In this document: in pieces, positions 9,257-17,742 of the stretch
Numbering within the stretch: the stretch's first letter is position 1
Layout: every line of letters begins with the position of its first letter
Source of the DNA: an uncultured Lachnospiraceae bacterium
GTDB taxonomy: Bacteria; Bacillota; Clostridia; Lachnospirales; Lachnospiraceae
Reading direction: 5' to 3'
Length of the DNA: 49,944 nt
Assembly: GCA_946566685.1 (NCBI GenBank)
Contig: CAMNXA010000022.1
Coordinates: 1 to 49,944 of the forward strand
Notes under the pieces: generated by a model
Databases searched by the model: none
What the model saw: the letters and a program-made list of their open reading frames with translations, nothing else
What the model was told of the DNA's origin: nothing
Position numbers and translations under genes: made by a program

Positions 9257-12238
9257 TCAATTGAGCCATCTGGCCAGCATCTGCTGCAACTGGTCAATAT
9301 CCAGAGGCTTCATCATATGTTCATTCATTCCGGAAGCCTTGGCCTTCTGCACATCTTCCAAAAAGGCATTGGCCGTCATCGCAACAATGGGAATCCGTCT
9401 TGCATCCTCCCGCTCCATGGCACGGATCGCACAGGTCGCATCATAGCCATTCATGATCGGCATCTGAATATCCATCAGAACCAGATCATAATATCCCGGC
9501 GCTGATGCCATCATCATATCTACCGCTTCCTTGCCATTCTCCGCAGTCTCGATCTTGACACCCGTCAGGGAAAGTATCTCCGTTGCGATCTCCCGGTTTA
9601 AGTCATTGTCTTCCACCACCAGGAGGCGTTTGTGAGAATAATCTTTCTTCCCAATCTCCTCCAGGGAACTGCTGTGCTCTCCCTGATTATCTTTCGGCAA
9701 GAATCCCTTGAAAGTATTGATCAGCCGGTTCTTATAGAGGGGTTTCATGATATAACCATCTATCCCCGCCACTCTCGCTTCCATCTCGATGTCTACCCAG
9801 TCATAGGAAGATACCACTGCAATGGGTACCTCCGACAGCGCCTGTCTGCGTATTGCCCTGGCTGTATCCAGGCCGTTCATGCCAGGCATACTCCAGTCTA
9901 AGAGCACGGCAAAGAGTTCCTCTCCCTTTTGCTGTTTCTCGATCACACGCGCAACTGCTTCCTCTCCCGACAATACCCATTCACCTTTCATGCCGAGTTT
10001 CTGCAACATTCTACAGGAACTTTCACAGATAAACCGGCTGTCATCCACCACAAGCACTGTTTTGCCTTTAAGATTCAGTCCTTCTGTCTGATCCTGCTCC
10101 AGATATTTCAGCGGGATCGTCACCGTAACGATGGTGCCGACTCCCTGCCCGCTCTCTATCTCAATATCACCACCCATCATCTGGATGATATTCCTTGCGA
10201 TCGTCAGACCCAGCCCTGTTCCATGAATCTTGCTGATCCGCACGTCTTCCGCTCTCTCAAAGGGCTCAAATATTTTCTCTAAAAACTCCTCCGACATGCC
10301 GATTCCATTATCCTGAATCACAAATTCATAACGGCCGGTATGACTCTGCGGAGATGGATTCTCCGCGATATTAATAGTGATTTCACCCTCATTGGGCGTA
10401 TAGCGGATGGCGTTTGTCAGCACACTCATAAGCGCCTGCTGAAGCCTCATGATGTCCCCGGTCACATTGTCATGTTCCAGTTCATGGGTGACCACTTCTA
10501 CCTTCTGCTGCTTCTCCCCTGCCTCAGAAGATGTCATCCTCACCAGATTATCTACCATATCGAAGATATTGAAATCTTCCTCATTTAACGACATTGTGCC
10601 CGCTTCTATCCTGCTCATATCGAGCACTTCATTGACCAACGAGAGTAAATGCCTGCTGGCTGAAGAAATTTTACCCAGACACTCTGCCACACCTTCCGGA
10701 TCATCCAGTTTCGTACCGGCAATGGCTGTCATACCTATGATCCCATTTAAAGGCGTCCTGATATCATGGGACATTTTGGAAAGGAAATCTGTCTTAGCGC
10801 TGCTTGCACGATCAGCTGCCTCATAGGCATCCAGAAGGGCCCGCTTGGCATCCCGTTCCTTTTTTCTCGCCTCCGTAATATCTTTCGCATTAATGAGGGC
10901 GAATACATCCCCGCTCTCCGTATCCTTTGTGAGCAGGATCGTATAACGCAAGCTCTCCGGCATATCATCCGAGCCGGCCGTCTCAACTTCCAAAATCAGT
11001 TCATTCTCCCCACGGTCATAGGAATGCAGTAAGTGCTTGGTATTGACAGTCTGAATAAAGAGTTCCCGGTCTTCCGGAAATATCATCTCCTTACTCCAAC
11101 GAATGAAAAACTCATCTGCCTCGCAGGGCACCTGAAGCCCCACCAATGGTACCACCGCCGTCATTTCCCCGTTCCGGATCTCATAGAAATCCTCTTCGAT
11201 CAGATTGCGTGTGACATTCACCGTATATACAAATACTGCCTCAGAGGTAATTGCATGTCTGTACTGCTCCTCGGCGCTTAACGTTCTGCGGAGCACAAGA
11301 TTCGACTCATTTACCTTTTGATTAGCCTGCTCCAGTTCCTGTTTGGCCTGCATCAATTCCGCGTTGGACCGAAGCAGCTTATCCGTCATCTCCGCTTCCT
11401 TGGCCTTTTCCTCCGATATGTTCCTCACATACCACATGACGCGGGCATTCTCCTCGCAGAAATTATCCACCGGTACAATCTTGGAGCGTACCCATTTCCA
11501 TTCTCCCTCCACCATACGGTGATAATTGAAGTATATCGAAGCACCGCCATCCAGAAAAACAGATTTCAGGTTTTCTGCGTTCATGATATTAGCAAAGCTG
11601 TCCCTGTCTTTCTTTTCCACATGATTATTCGCACAGGACTCTATCGTCTTCCTGTAATCACCGCAAAGTCCCTCTATCTCCTCCACTTCACTTTCCACAA
11701 TTTTCATATCAGTGATGGAGTTTCTGTTAAGATCAATGGAACTGATTCTGAAATAGGAATCCTGCAACATCTGAAATGCTTCACGATTCAGCTGACTGCT
11801 CCGGCGTGCTTCGTCCGTCAGCCGTACCGCACTGATCCATATCATTTTACCATTGCCTGCTATGGACTGGGTTCTTTCCTCCTGCACCCAGACACCCTCA
11901 CCATCGCTGTTTAACAGACGATACTCAAGGCTGTTTACACCGCCTCTTTTCGAGTTTTTGAAGGATTGCATAAAGGTATCCCGATCTTGCTCATATATGG
12001 CCTCCAGGTAATTACCCCCAGTAGCCTTCATAAACTGTTCAAATGTCATCCCGATATTATTGAGTGCAAAAGAACTGATAAAGTAGACAGGAAATCCCTC
12101 ACTGTAAAAACCACCGACTACCCCCACTGCCCCGTTTCTGTTGAGCATATCAATGATCTTTTCCTGATTGACTTCCCTGAGACTCTCTTCTTCATTGGCA
12201 AAGAATAATTCTTCCTGATAAAACCAGCGTTTGGACAT
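9257..12238 (-). CDS. Hybrid sensor histidine kinase with PAS domains and two receiver domains
   Basis: This is a soluble multi-domain kinase of 993 residues. PAS-like modules occupy about residues 15-150, 155-290 and 330-465, with a coiled coil (AELMQAKQELEQANQKVNES) between the second and third. HisKA follows with His491 (KMSHDIRTPLNGIIG), then HATPase (DNGIGMSEEFLEKIFEPF, GTGLGLTIARNI) and two receivers. The acceptor Asp of each receiver is in LLDWSMPGMNG and VLMDIQMPIMNG. No transmembrane segment or Hpt domain is visible. The start at 12238 is set by GGGGGAGGAAC nine bases upstream; an ATG at 12286 would overlap the response-regulator gene and lacks a site. It directly follows the OmpR-type regulator (34-base gap), so the two are probably one operon, although hybrid kinases do not usually pair with OmpR regulators. 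Confidence 0.92.
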   Translation of the reverse strand: MSKRWFYQEELFFANEEESLREVNQEKIIDMLNRNGAVGVVGGFYSEGFPVYFISSFALNNIGMTFEQFMKATGGNYLEAIYEQDRDTFMQSFKNSKRGGVNSLEYRLLNSDGEGVWVQEERTQSIAGNGKMIWISAVRLTDEARRSSQLNREAFQMLQDSYFRISSIDLNRNSITDMKIVESEVEEIEGLCGDYRKTIESCANNHVEKKDRDSFANIMNAENLKSVFLDGGASIYFNYHRMVEGEWKWVRSKIVPVDNFCEENARVMWYVRNISEEKAKEAEMTDKLLRSNAELMQAKQELEQANQKVNESNLVLRRTLSAEEQYRHAITSEAVFVYTVNVTRNLIEEDFYEIRNGEMTAVVPLVGLQVPCEADEFFIRWSKEMIFPEDRELFIQTVNTKHLLHSYDRGENELILEVETAGSDDMPESLRYTILLTKDTESGDVFALINAKDITEARKKERDAKRALLDAYEAADRASSAKTDFLSKMSHDIRTPLNGIIGMTAIAGTKLDDPEGVAECLGKISSASRHLLSLVNEVLDMSRIEAGTMSLNEEDFNIFDMVDNLVRMTSSEAGEKQQKVEVVTHELEHDNVTGDIMRLQQALMSVLTNAIRYTPNEGEITINIAENPSPQSHTGRYEFVIQDNGIGMSEEFLEKIFEPFERAEDVRISKIHGTGLGLTIARNIIQMMGGDIEIESGQGVGTIVTVTIPLKYLEQDQTEGLNLKGKTVLVVDDSRFICESSCRMLQKLGMKGEWVLSGEEAVARVIEKQQKGEELFAVLLDWSMPGMNGLDTARAIRRQALSEVPIAVVSSYDWVDIEMEARVAGIDGYIMKPLYKNRLINTFKGFLPKDNQGEHSSSLEEIGKKDYSHKRLLVVEDNDLNREIATEILSLTGVKIETAENGKEAVDMMMASAPGYYDLVLMDIQMPIMNGYDATCAIRAMEREDARRIPIVAMTANAFLEDVQKAKASGMNEHMMKPLDIDQLQQMLARWLN

Positions 12239-12272
12239 CTTTGTTCCTCCCCCGTTCTGACAGATAGCATGA

Positions 12273-12950
12273 TTATTCCACTTCAAATTTGTAGCCCATT
12301 CCCCAGATGGTCTTGATCAAATCCCCTTTTTCACCCATTTTACTGCGGAGTTTCTTCACATGGGTATCAATTGTCCTCGCGTCCCCAAAATAATCATAAT
12401 TCCAAACGCTGTTCAATATCTTTTCCCTGGATAATGCAATTCCTTTATTTTCCATAAAATAAGACAGCAGTTCAAATTCTTTATAGCTTAATTCTACCGG
12501 CTGTCCATCTACCGTTACACTGTGCGCCGCCTTGTCTATCCGTATCCCGCCGGCCTCTAAAAGTGTATCCGCACTGACCTGGCTGGTTCGTCTTAAGATT
12601 GCCTCCACACGGGCCACCAGTATTTTGGGACTGAAAGGTTTGGAGATATACTCATCCACGCCCAGTTCAAAACCCAGCAGTTCATCCCGCTCATCCGACT
12701 TGGCCGTCAGCATGATAATGGGAACTTTGGAATATGCCCGTATCTCTTTGCAGACCTGCCATCCGTCCATCCGCGGCATCATCACATCAAGAATCACCAG
12801 ATCAATATCATCTGTTTCAAAAAAAACATCAAGCGCCGCCGCACCATCCTCCGCCTCCAGCACTTCATAGTTACTTTTGACCAAAAAGTCCCTGACCAGT
12901 TTGCGCATACGGCTCTCGTCATCCACCACCAGGATCTTTAATTTATCCAT
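12273..12950 (-). CDS. OmpR/PhoB-family response regulator
   Basis: This 225-residue DNA-binding regulator has an N-terminal receiver with the acidic pair Asp10/Asp11, phospho-acceptor Asp55 (VILDVMMPRMDG) and switch Lys in YISKPFSP. The C-terminal winged helix is complete (LSYKEFELLSYFMENKGIAL, then DARTIDTHVKKLRSKMG and IWGMGYKFE). The ATG is preceded by AAAGGTGT. It lies between a one-TM protein and the hybrid kinase. A canonical HAMP kinase would be its usual partner; one lies 10 kb downstream at 964-2430, which suggests a pair split by later insertion. That link is inference. Confidence 0.94.
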   Translation of the reverse strand: MDKLKILVVDDESRMRKLVRDFLVKSNYEVLEAEDGAAALDVFFETDDIDLVILDVMMPRMDGWQVCKEIRAYSKVPIIMLTAKSDERDELLGFELGVDEYISKPFSPKILVARVEAILRRTSQVSADTLLEAGGIRIDKAAHSVTVDGQPVELSYKEFELLSYFMENKGIALSREKILNSVWNYDYFGDARTIDTHVKKLRSKMGEKGDLIKTIWGMGYKFEVE

Positions 12951-12973
12951 ACACCTTTGCTTCTCCCTGTCAT

Positions 12974-13534
12974 TTATCGTGTATTGTCAAGCTCTCTTTG
13001 CGCTTCCCGCAGGGCATTTTCCCGTTCTGTAAGTTCCTGTTCCCACTGGGAATACTCATCCACCACGGTTCTGCGGTAATTAACGATGTTCGGCACATCA
13101 CTGCGCCAGGAAATAAGCAGCATCGCCGCCACTAATACTATCAGGATCACATTGATCAGTACGGACGTAATAAACCTGCCTTTATACTCTATCTTCGGAT
13201 GTCTTGCCGCGAAGCTTTTCCTGATGGAACTGTTATTTTCCGTCTTATTACTGAAGGTTCCATAAAGAGGAACCGGTCGGATCTTATCCGCCGGAACTCC
13301 CCATTTGACCATCTCTTTTTGCATTTTATGCAGATAGGAAAAACCAACCGGTGTCAGAAACACCTTATTATCAAGCGCCCTGTTATAGACAAGCAATACA
13401 TTCTGCGGCTGGCGGTAATCCAGATGTCTGTCCAGATTGTCTGCCTTCTTTTCTTCCATCCTGGCAGTCTCCGCATCCGCTATGGTCGCGAACCGATAAC
13501 CGTCCACGATAAAATCATCTTCGTTCCTGTCCAT
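12974..13534 (-). CDS. Unidentified one-TM protein with C-terminal coiled coil
   Basis: I do not recognise this 186-residue protein. Its first 120 residues are soluble and charged, with motifs FATIADAETARMEEKK and NVLLVYNRALDNKVFLTPVGFSYLHKM. A single membrane helix follows at about residues 121-142 (FITSVLINVILIVLVAAMLL), then a short external loop and a heptad-like coiled coil at the C terminus (QWEQELTERENALREAQREL). The start at 13534 is set by AGGAGAACAGG. It sits 30 bases after the chemoreceptor stop and 23 bases before the response regulator, so it is probably in the same operon and may be a signalling accessory protein. Confidence 0.75.
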   Translation of the reverse strand: MDRNEDDFIVDGYRFATIADAETARMEEKKADNLDRHLDYRQPQNVLLVYNRALDNKVFLTPVGFSYLHKMQKEMVKWGVPADKIRPVPLYGTFSNKTENNSSIRKSFAARHPKIEYKGRFITSVLINVILIVLVAAMLLISWRSDVPNIVNYRRTVVDEYSQWEQELTERENALREAQRELDNTR

Positions 13535-13564
13535 CCTGTTCTCCTGCAAGTCTCTACAGATATA

Positions 13565-15292
13565 TTATATCTTAAAAATATTCATATTCTGCTCTAAGCG
13601 TGTGGCCACATCTTTAAGCTGTGTCGCGTTCTCTGAAATATTGTAGACAATACTGCTCACTTCCGTGACAGAAGCGGAAGTCTCTTCCGTGCTGGCCGCA
13701 TTTTCTTCCGCGATTGCCGTCAGGTTCTGAACCACGTCTACTACATTTACCCTGGCCTCATCCAGCTTTCTTGTCTTATCAGCAATCCGGTTGATACCGT
13801 CTATGGAACCGGTGATACCGGTCTGTACCTGGGCAAAGATCTCATTGGTACGTTCCACGCTCTCATTCTGGCTGCTCATGATCTTCTTCACATCTTCCAT
13901 AGTAGCCACAGACTTCTGAGAATCTTCAATCAGGGAATCTATGATATTCTCAATCTGTCTCGCGGAATCATTGGACTGCTCCGCAAGCTTCTGAATCTGG
14001 CCTGCCACCACTGCAAATCCTCTGCCCTGTTCTCCTGCACGGGCCGCTTCAATGCTGGCATTGAGGGATAATAAATTCGTCTCCTCCGCGATGGAAGTGA
14101 TCAGCGTGGTCGCCTCCCTGATCTTCATGGCAGACTCATTGGTCGTATTCGTCTGCTCATATATCACATCAATGGCCTCTCTGGCCTGATCATTAATCTT
14201 CTCCAGTGCTGTCAGTGTAACAAAGGCTTCCTCGCTGGATCTCTTCATATCATTGGCATTGTCGATCAGATCGTCAACCTCTTTAGAAGTCTCCTCCACC
14301 ATATTGCCCATCAGAATGACATTTTCCGTAGCTTTCTGGGTCTCATCCGCCTGGGAGGATGCACCATCGGAAATCTCCGCCACTGCCTTCTCCACCTGTT
14401 CCACTGTCGTGGCTGTCTCAGATGCGTTCGTGTTCAGCGAATCCGATGCCTCGAAAAGCTGTTCGCTCTGATCTTGCAGATCGGATACCACATTCACCAG
14501 CTGGCCGCGGAGTTCTGCTACCGCCCTGCTCATCTGACCGGTCTCGTCCTTTCTTGCCGTCAGTTTTTCCTGTCCTTCAATCTCCGAGAAATCCATATTT
14601 GCCAGACGGCCAATGATCTGTGTCACCCGAATGATCGGATTCACAATCTTACTGATAAACAGGAATCCTATGATGCTGGCAATGATCACCATCACTACTG
14701 TACAGCATGTGCCGATAAGTGTCACACGGTTTACCGTCTTCATCAGATCATCTTTATCCGCAGACACTACCAGAATACTGTGGCCGCGCTCGGCAACATA
14801 ATAAGATGCGTATTTTATCGAACCCTTAAACTCATATTCCACCACATTGGGTTTGGGCACCACACCGGATTTTAACTGTTCAACAACGCCCTTGACCACT
14901 TCATTCTCTACCGGCTGGCCGACTTTGTCCTTGGTCGGATGATAGAGCATCGTGCCATCCTCCGACACCATGTAGGCATAACTGGAATCCACATTCTTAA
15001 GGCCAATCCCGCCAATGGTATCTGACAGGCTGTTATACTCCATAGCCGTATTATATCCTTTGGTCTCTATCTCCGAATCGATATGGCCGCCATAGGCAAC
15101 TGCCAAATCATACAGGTAACATTGATTTATCTCCATCAGAGGGATTCTGAGATTTCTGATAAGAACTACTGACAGGCAGATTGACAGGATAACCATCGCC
15201 AATACCATCGCCCCGACAATCTTAGTCCTGACAGAATGCAGGGCTCCCGCCTTATTGCTGTTTTCGTTTGTTTTTCTTATTTTCTCCGCCAT
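13565..15292 (-). CDS. Methyl-accepting chemotaxis protein
   Basis: This is a 575-residue transmembrane chemoreceptor. TM1 is at about residues 27-49, followed by an extracellular Cache-like ligand domain ([23 protein letters not shown]), TM2 near 192-213, HAMP, and a long cytoplasmic methyl-accepting coiled coil. The hairpin tip that contacts CheA/CheW is clear ([20 protein letters not shown]). The sensor region resembles those found in single-Cache receptors. It heads the run receptor/one-TM protein/response regulator/hybrid kinase. No che or flagellar genes are in the window, so whether it serves motility or another output cannot be decided here. Confidence 0.94.
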   Translation of the reverse strand: MAEKIRKTNENSNKAGALHSVRTKIVGAMVLAMVILSICLSVVLIRNLRIPLMEINQCYLYDLAVAYGGHIDSEIETKGYNTAMEYNSLSDTIGGIGLKNVDSSYAYMVSEDGTMLYHPTKDKVGQPVENEVVKGVVEQLKSGVVPKPNVVEYEFKGSIKYASYYVAERGHSILVVSADKDDLMKTVNRVTLIGTCCTVVMVIIASIIGFLFISKIVNPIIRVTQIIGRLANMDFSEIEGQEKLTARKDETGQMSRAVAELRGQLVNVVSDLQDQSEQLFEASDSLNTNASETATTVEQVEKAVAEISDGASSQADETQKATENVILMGNMVEETSKEVDDLIDNANDMKRSSEEAFVTLTALEKINDQAREAIDVIYEQTNTTNESAMKIREATTLITSIAEETNLLSLNASIEAARAGEQGRGFAVVAGQIQKLAEQSNDSARQIENIIDSLIEDSQKSVATMEDVKKIMSSQNESVERTNEIFAQVQTGITGSIDGINRIADKTRKLDEARVNVVDVVQNLTAIAEENAASTEETSASVTEVSSIVYNISENATQLKDVATRLEQNMNIFKI

Positions 15293-15378
15293 ATGCTGCC
15301 CTCTCTGTGTATTGATTATGTATTATGATATATTCTTATATATTTTACAGCAAAATGAGAAATGTGTCCAGCGAATTA

Positions 15379-15422
15379 TTGGGCCCAGGTTATGATCCTC
15401 CGGTCATAATCCTCGGGCCCAA
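15379..15422. repeat. Strong 44-base inverted repeat upstream of the chemoreceptor
   Basis: TTGGGCCCAGGTTATGA pairs with TCATAATCCTCGGGCCCAA around an 8-base loop, with two one-base bulges on the right arm. There is no T-run on either side, so it is not a standard terminator. It lies between the divergent chemoreceptor gene and the small-ORF promoter. Confidence 0.7.
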
Positions 15423-15435
15423 ATCGGAAAGTTTA

Positions 15436-15464
15436 TTGACTACATGTTTACAATTATTTATAAT
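15436..15464 (+). promoter_or_regulatory. Near-consensus sigma-A promoter of the small-ORF cassette
   Basis: TTGACT (15436-15441), a 17-base spacer and TATAAT (15459-15464). Transcription should start near 15471, about 40 bases before the small ORF. Confidence 0.75.
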
Positions 15465-15511
15465 GATTATATGCTAATTGGCAAATTCTATCTTTCAGGA
15501 GGTACTCTATT

Positions 15512-15589
15512 TTGAAAGCAGTTTTGAATTTGCCCGCACCTAAATTCTTAACACCTACAGCGTGGCATAAAATTGGATCCATAACCTAA
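15512..15589 (+). CDS. Possible 25-residue peptide, unidentified
   Basis: This is a TTG-initiated ORF of 25 codons preceded by a perfect AGGAGG at nine bases. The product begins MKAVLNLPAPK and ends PTAWHKIGSIT. It has no Cys, no obvious signal peptide and no modifying enzyme nearby. A strong promoter lies 50 bases upstream and a terminator about 107 bases downstream, so the unit is transcribed alone. It could be a small protein, a regulatory leader peptide whose gene has been lost, or simply part of a small RNA. I recognise no family. The case rests on the coincidence of promoter, ribosome site and terminator. Confidence 0.4.
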   Translation: MKAVLNLPAPKFLTPTAWHKIGSIT

Positions 15590-15624
15590 ATTGTAGGCAG
15601 CTATTAATTTTAAAGGTCGTGGTG

Positions 15625-15678
15625 TCACACATAAACCCCGTATTGCAATGCAGCGAAGCTATTAAGTTAGCGGGATTT
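15625..15678 (+). ncRNA. Structured segment downstream of the small ORF
   Basis: Within the cassette, TAAACCCCG and CGGGATTTA can pair with one mismatch, enclosing a segment with a GCAGC-(GAAG)-CTATTAA element. A similar GCAGCTATTAA element lies just upstream, after the ORF stop. With the flanking promoter and terminator this may be a small structured RNA of about 250 bases. No known RNA family was recognised. Confidence 0.25.
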
Positions 15679-15695
15679 AGGGAAATTTGGGAGGA

Positions 15696-15727
15696 AGACA
15701 TTCAGTGACACATGAATGTCTTTTCTT
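15696..15727 (+). terminator. Rho-independent terminator of the small-ORF cassette
   Basis: AGACATTCA (15696-15704), an 8-base loop, then TGAATGTCT (15713-15721) followed by TTTCTT. The stem is perfect. Confidence 0.8.
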
Positions 15728-15956
15728 AATTTATATTATCTTTCTTAAAACTTGTGATTCATCGCCTATACTTCTATACCATCAACCATCAGAAGCGTCT
15801 GACATTCTTCTAAAATTATTGCCAGAGAATCTTTCTTCTCCCTCATGAATTAGAAGTTCTTTGTTTAGAACTTGATTGTACACCAAATGATACTGGTAAG
15901 TACTTCCAATTCAAATCACCATAATATCAAGTATAATAATCACAATGAGGTGAATT
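15728..15956. other. Gene-poor AT-rich gap
   Basis: This gap holds the likely BlaI-gene promoter (TATAAT at 15932-15937, weak -35), a short AAGTTCT/AGAACTT hairpin (15854-15873), and a minus-strand 26-codon open stretch (15766-15846, MREKKDSLAIILEE...) with no ribosome site that may be a gene remnant. Nothing else is visible. Confidence 0.4.
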
Positions 15957-16334
15957 ATGGCCAAAAATCATATAACTGAAACCGAATATGTAATTATGAA
16001 ATATTTATGGAGTCTTGATCATGATGCTACTGCTAGCGAAATTAGAAATCATTTTCCACAACGTAATTGGAGTAAACAAGCGGTGTCCACATTTTTAAAA
16101 CACTTAGTCAAAGCCGGATACTTAAAAATGACAAGATTATCTCCAACAAAATATTATTATACAGTTCTTATTTCTGAAACCGAACATAATTTATTGCCTG
16201 TGCGAGAGATTATAAAAGAATCGTTTAATGATTCTTATAGTAACTTTGTATGTGCTCTTGTTGATGCTCATGATAAACTCTCAACAGAAGAAATTGATCG
16301 AATAAATAAAATAATCTCCGAACTTGATATATAA
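15957..16334 (+). CDS. BlaI/MecI/CopY-family transcriptional repressor
   Basis: This 125-residue winged-helix repressor matches the BlaI/MecI family in length and layout. The N-terminal motif is ITETEYVIMKYLWSLD, the recognition helix region is WSKQAVSTFLKHLVKAGYL, and the wing ends YYYTVLI. The C-terminal helices would dimerise. GAGGTGAATT precedes the ATG. Family members normally sit next to a BlaR1/MecR1-type membrane peptidase that inactivates them. None is present, so its inducer and target are unknown. Codon use is AT-rich like the rest of this patch. It converges with the Fic gene over a hairpin. Confidence 0.88.
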   Translation: MAKNHITETEYVIMKYLWSLDHDATASEIRNHFPQRNWSKQAVSTFLKHLVKAGYLKMTRLSPTKYYYTVLISETEHNLLPVREIIKESFNDSYSNFVCALVDAHDKLSTEEIDRINKIISELDI

Positions 16335-16337
16335 TCA

Positions 16338-16372
16338 TTAAAGGCGATACAAATTAAGCGTATCGCCTTTAA
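16338..16372. terminator. Terminator-like hairpin between the repressor and Fic genes
   Basis: TTAAAGGCGATAC (16338-16350) and GTATCGCCTTTAA (16360-16372) form a perfect 13-base stem with terminal A/T runs, usable on both strands. Confidence 0.65.
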
Positions 16373-16488
16373 ATAGTTAATTCATTGGCATTTCTCATGG
16401 TCTCTGACACTATTCAAATCATCATTATTAGAAAGTCAAATTTTTTTGCACAATAAACCTCCACCAAATAAAATTTCACATTCATGCT

Positions 16489-17223
16489 CTACATAAAATA
16501 CCTACATTTCTCAAGATAAAACTGCTGTTCGTTTTCAAAAAGCACAATCAATTTATCTAAATGCCTTTCTTCTCGATACTCTTTTAGTGCTTCCAGATAT
16601 TTATTTCTATTTGCATCCTCAACTACAACTGGCACAATACCATTCCTTAGACACTCTCTAAAAAGAATCAACCTCCCCGTCCTACCGTTTCCGTCCTGGA
16701 ATGGATGAATACTTTCATATCTGGCATGGAATTCAGCCAATACAGGAATGCTTATTCCACAACTACCATACCAATGCATAAGCAAATCCATTTCCTGAGC
16801 AACGTTTTCTGGTCTTACAGTTTGATAAATTCCGATCATATTAGGACGTTGCTTATAATCACCTATAACATACCCATTAGCACGATCTTCAAATACTCCT
16901 GCCTTTAACTCATAGTGGAATTGTTTTATCAGTTCCTGTGATAATGGTTCATTTAACGTATCCAACATTTTATTGAACATCAAGAAATGACCATTCATTT
17001 CTTCAACATCTTTTGCTCTATAATAATCATCTGATTTTGGCAAAGTCCCATTATCAAATAATGAAGCAGTCTGCTCCTCAGTAAGTGTACTCCCCTCAAT
17101 CTTATTTGAGTTATAGGCAAGTAAACGCTGTGTATATGCATATACACCGGATCTGTCAAATCGATTTCTTTCAATTTTAAATCTTTCCAGCAAAAAATCT
17201 AAAAGATCTTTGATACTACTCAT
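16489..17223 (-). CDS. Fic-domain protein (class II, N-terminal inhibitory helix)
   Basis: This 244-residue Fic protein is expected to transfer AMP, or another nucleotide moiety, to hydroxyls of target proteins. The catalytic loop is intact: HPFQDGNGRTGR, with His173 as base and the Asn-Gly-Arg triphosphate-binding part present. The autoinhibitory motif [ST]xxxE[GN] is in the N-terminal helix as SNKIEG (residues 39-44), so this is a self-contained class II Fic that needs no separate antitoxin. The start at 17223 is set by AAAGGAGACGGGT; codons further upstream read MTACVKKETG and are unlikely to be used. It is AT-rich and lies between an orphan repressor and the 3' end of ssrA, consistent with accessory DNA. 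Confidence 0.93.
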   Translation of the reverse strand: MSSIKDLLDFLLERFKIERNRFDRSGVYAYTQRLLAYNSNKIEGSTLTEEQTASLFDNGTLPKSDDYYRAKDVEEMNGHFLMFNKMLDTLNEPLSQELIKQFHYELKAGVFEDRANGYVIGDYKQRPNMIGIYQTVRPENVAQEMDLLMHWYGSCGISIPVLAEFHARYESIHPFQDGNGRTGRLILFRECLRNGIVPVVVEDANRNKYLEALKEYREERHLDKLIVLFENEQQFYLEKCRYFM

Positions 17224-17333
17224 ACCCGTCTCCTTTTTTACACAAGCCGTCAAACTAAATGTTTATCTTGTCTCAAACTTCAATACTTTACATACATCTG
17301 GCAAATCATAATTATACCAATCCAAAGATTCAA

Positions 17334-17364
17334 GAATGCCCGAAACATCACGTTTCGGGCATTC
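17334..17364 (-). terminator. ssrA terminator
   Basis: A perfect 13-base stem (GAATGCCCGAAAC/GTTTCGGGCATTC) lies 8 bases beyond the tmRNA 3' end on the minus strand, followed by TTGAATCTTT. Confidence 0.85.
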
Positions 17365-17371
17365 CCTTAAG

Positions 17372-17718
17372 TGGACCAGACGGGAGTCGAACCCGTGTCC
17401 AAAAGCCCATTCCCTGTCCTTCTACTATCATAGTCTGTCATTGCGGATGACTCCACATTCCCTCCTCCGTCAGGAAACAGACACCCCGGCGGATTCAGTA
17501 GCCCCTGATACGCCCACAGGATAGAGGCGTCCCCTGTGTCGTTTCCTACATAGTCGATGCCCGATTCTTAATGTGTAGGTGCACTAAGGCGGACAGCTGC
17601 CCTTAGGCAGCGTATGCTAAATTATCTTCAGCGTTTATATTTAGATTCGCGATTTGACGCATCAGCCTGCGGATAGCTTCTCCAGCTGCAAGACCCCTGT
17701 CGAAACCTTGACTGGCCC
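17372..17718 (-). ncRNA. ssrA: Transfer-messenger RNA
   Basis: This tmRNA is about 347 bases long. The 5' end GGGCCAG (17712-17718) pairs with CTGGTCC near the 3' end to form the acceptor stem. The T-arm is GGGTTCGACTCCC, and the discriminator A is at 17372; CCA is not encoded. The 5' region has the usual GGTTTCGACAGGGG. The tag reading frame runs from GCG (17650-17648) to TAA (17605-17603) and encodes ANLNINAEDNLAYAA. It follows smpB on the same strand, 25 bases after the smpB stop, and may have its own weak promoter. Confidence 0.96.
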
Positions 17719-17742
17719 TTATAGTATTAATATCGGCATTTC

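Noticed and set aside
15766..15846. 26-codon minus-strand ORF (MREKKDSLAII...)
   Set aside because: It reads like coding sequence but has no ribosome site and no known family; kept only as a possible remnant.
17370..17395. tmRNA 3' end as an integration attL site
   Set aside because: I found no second copy of the 3' end sequence within the AT-rich patch or beyond, and no integrase gene.
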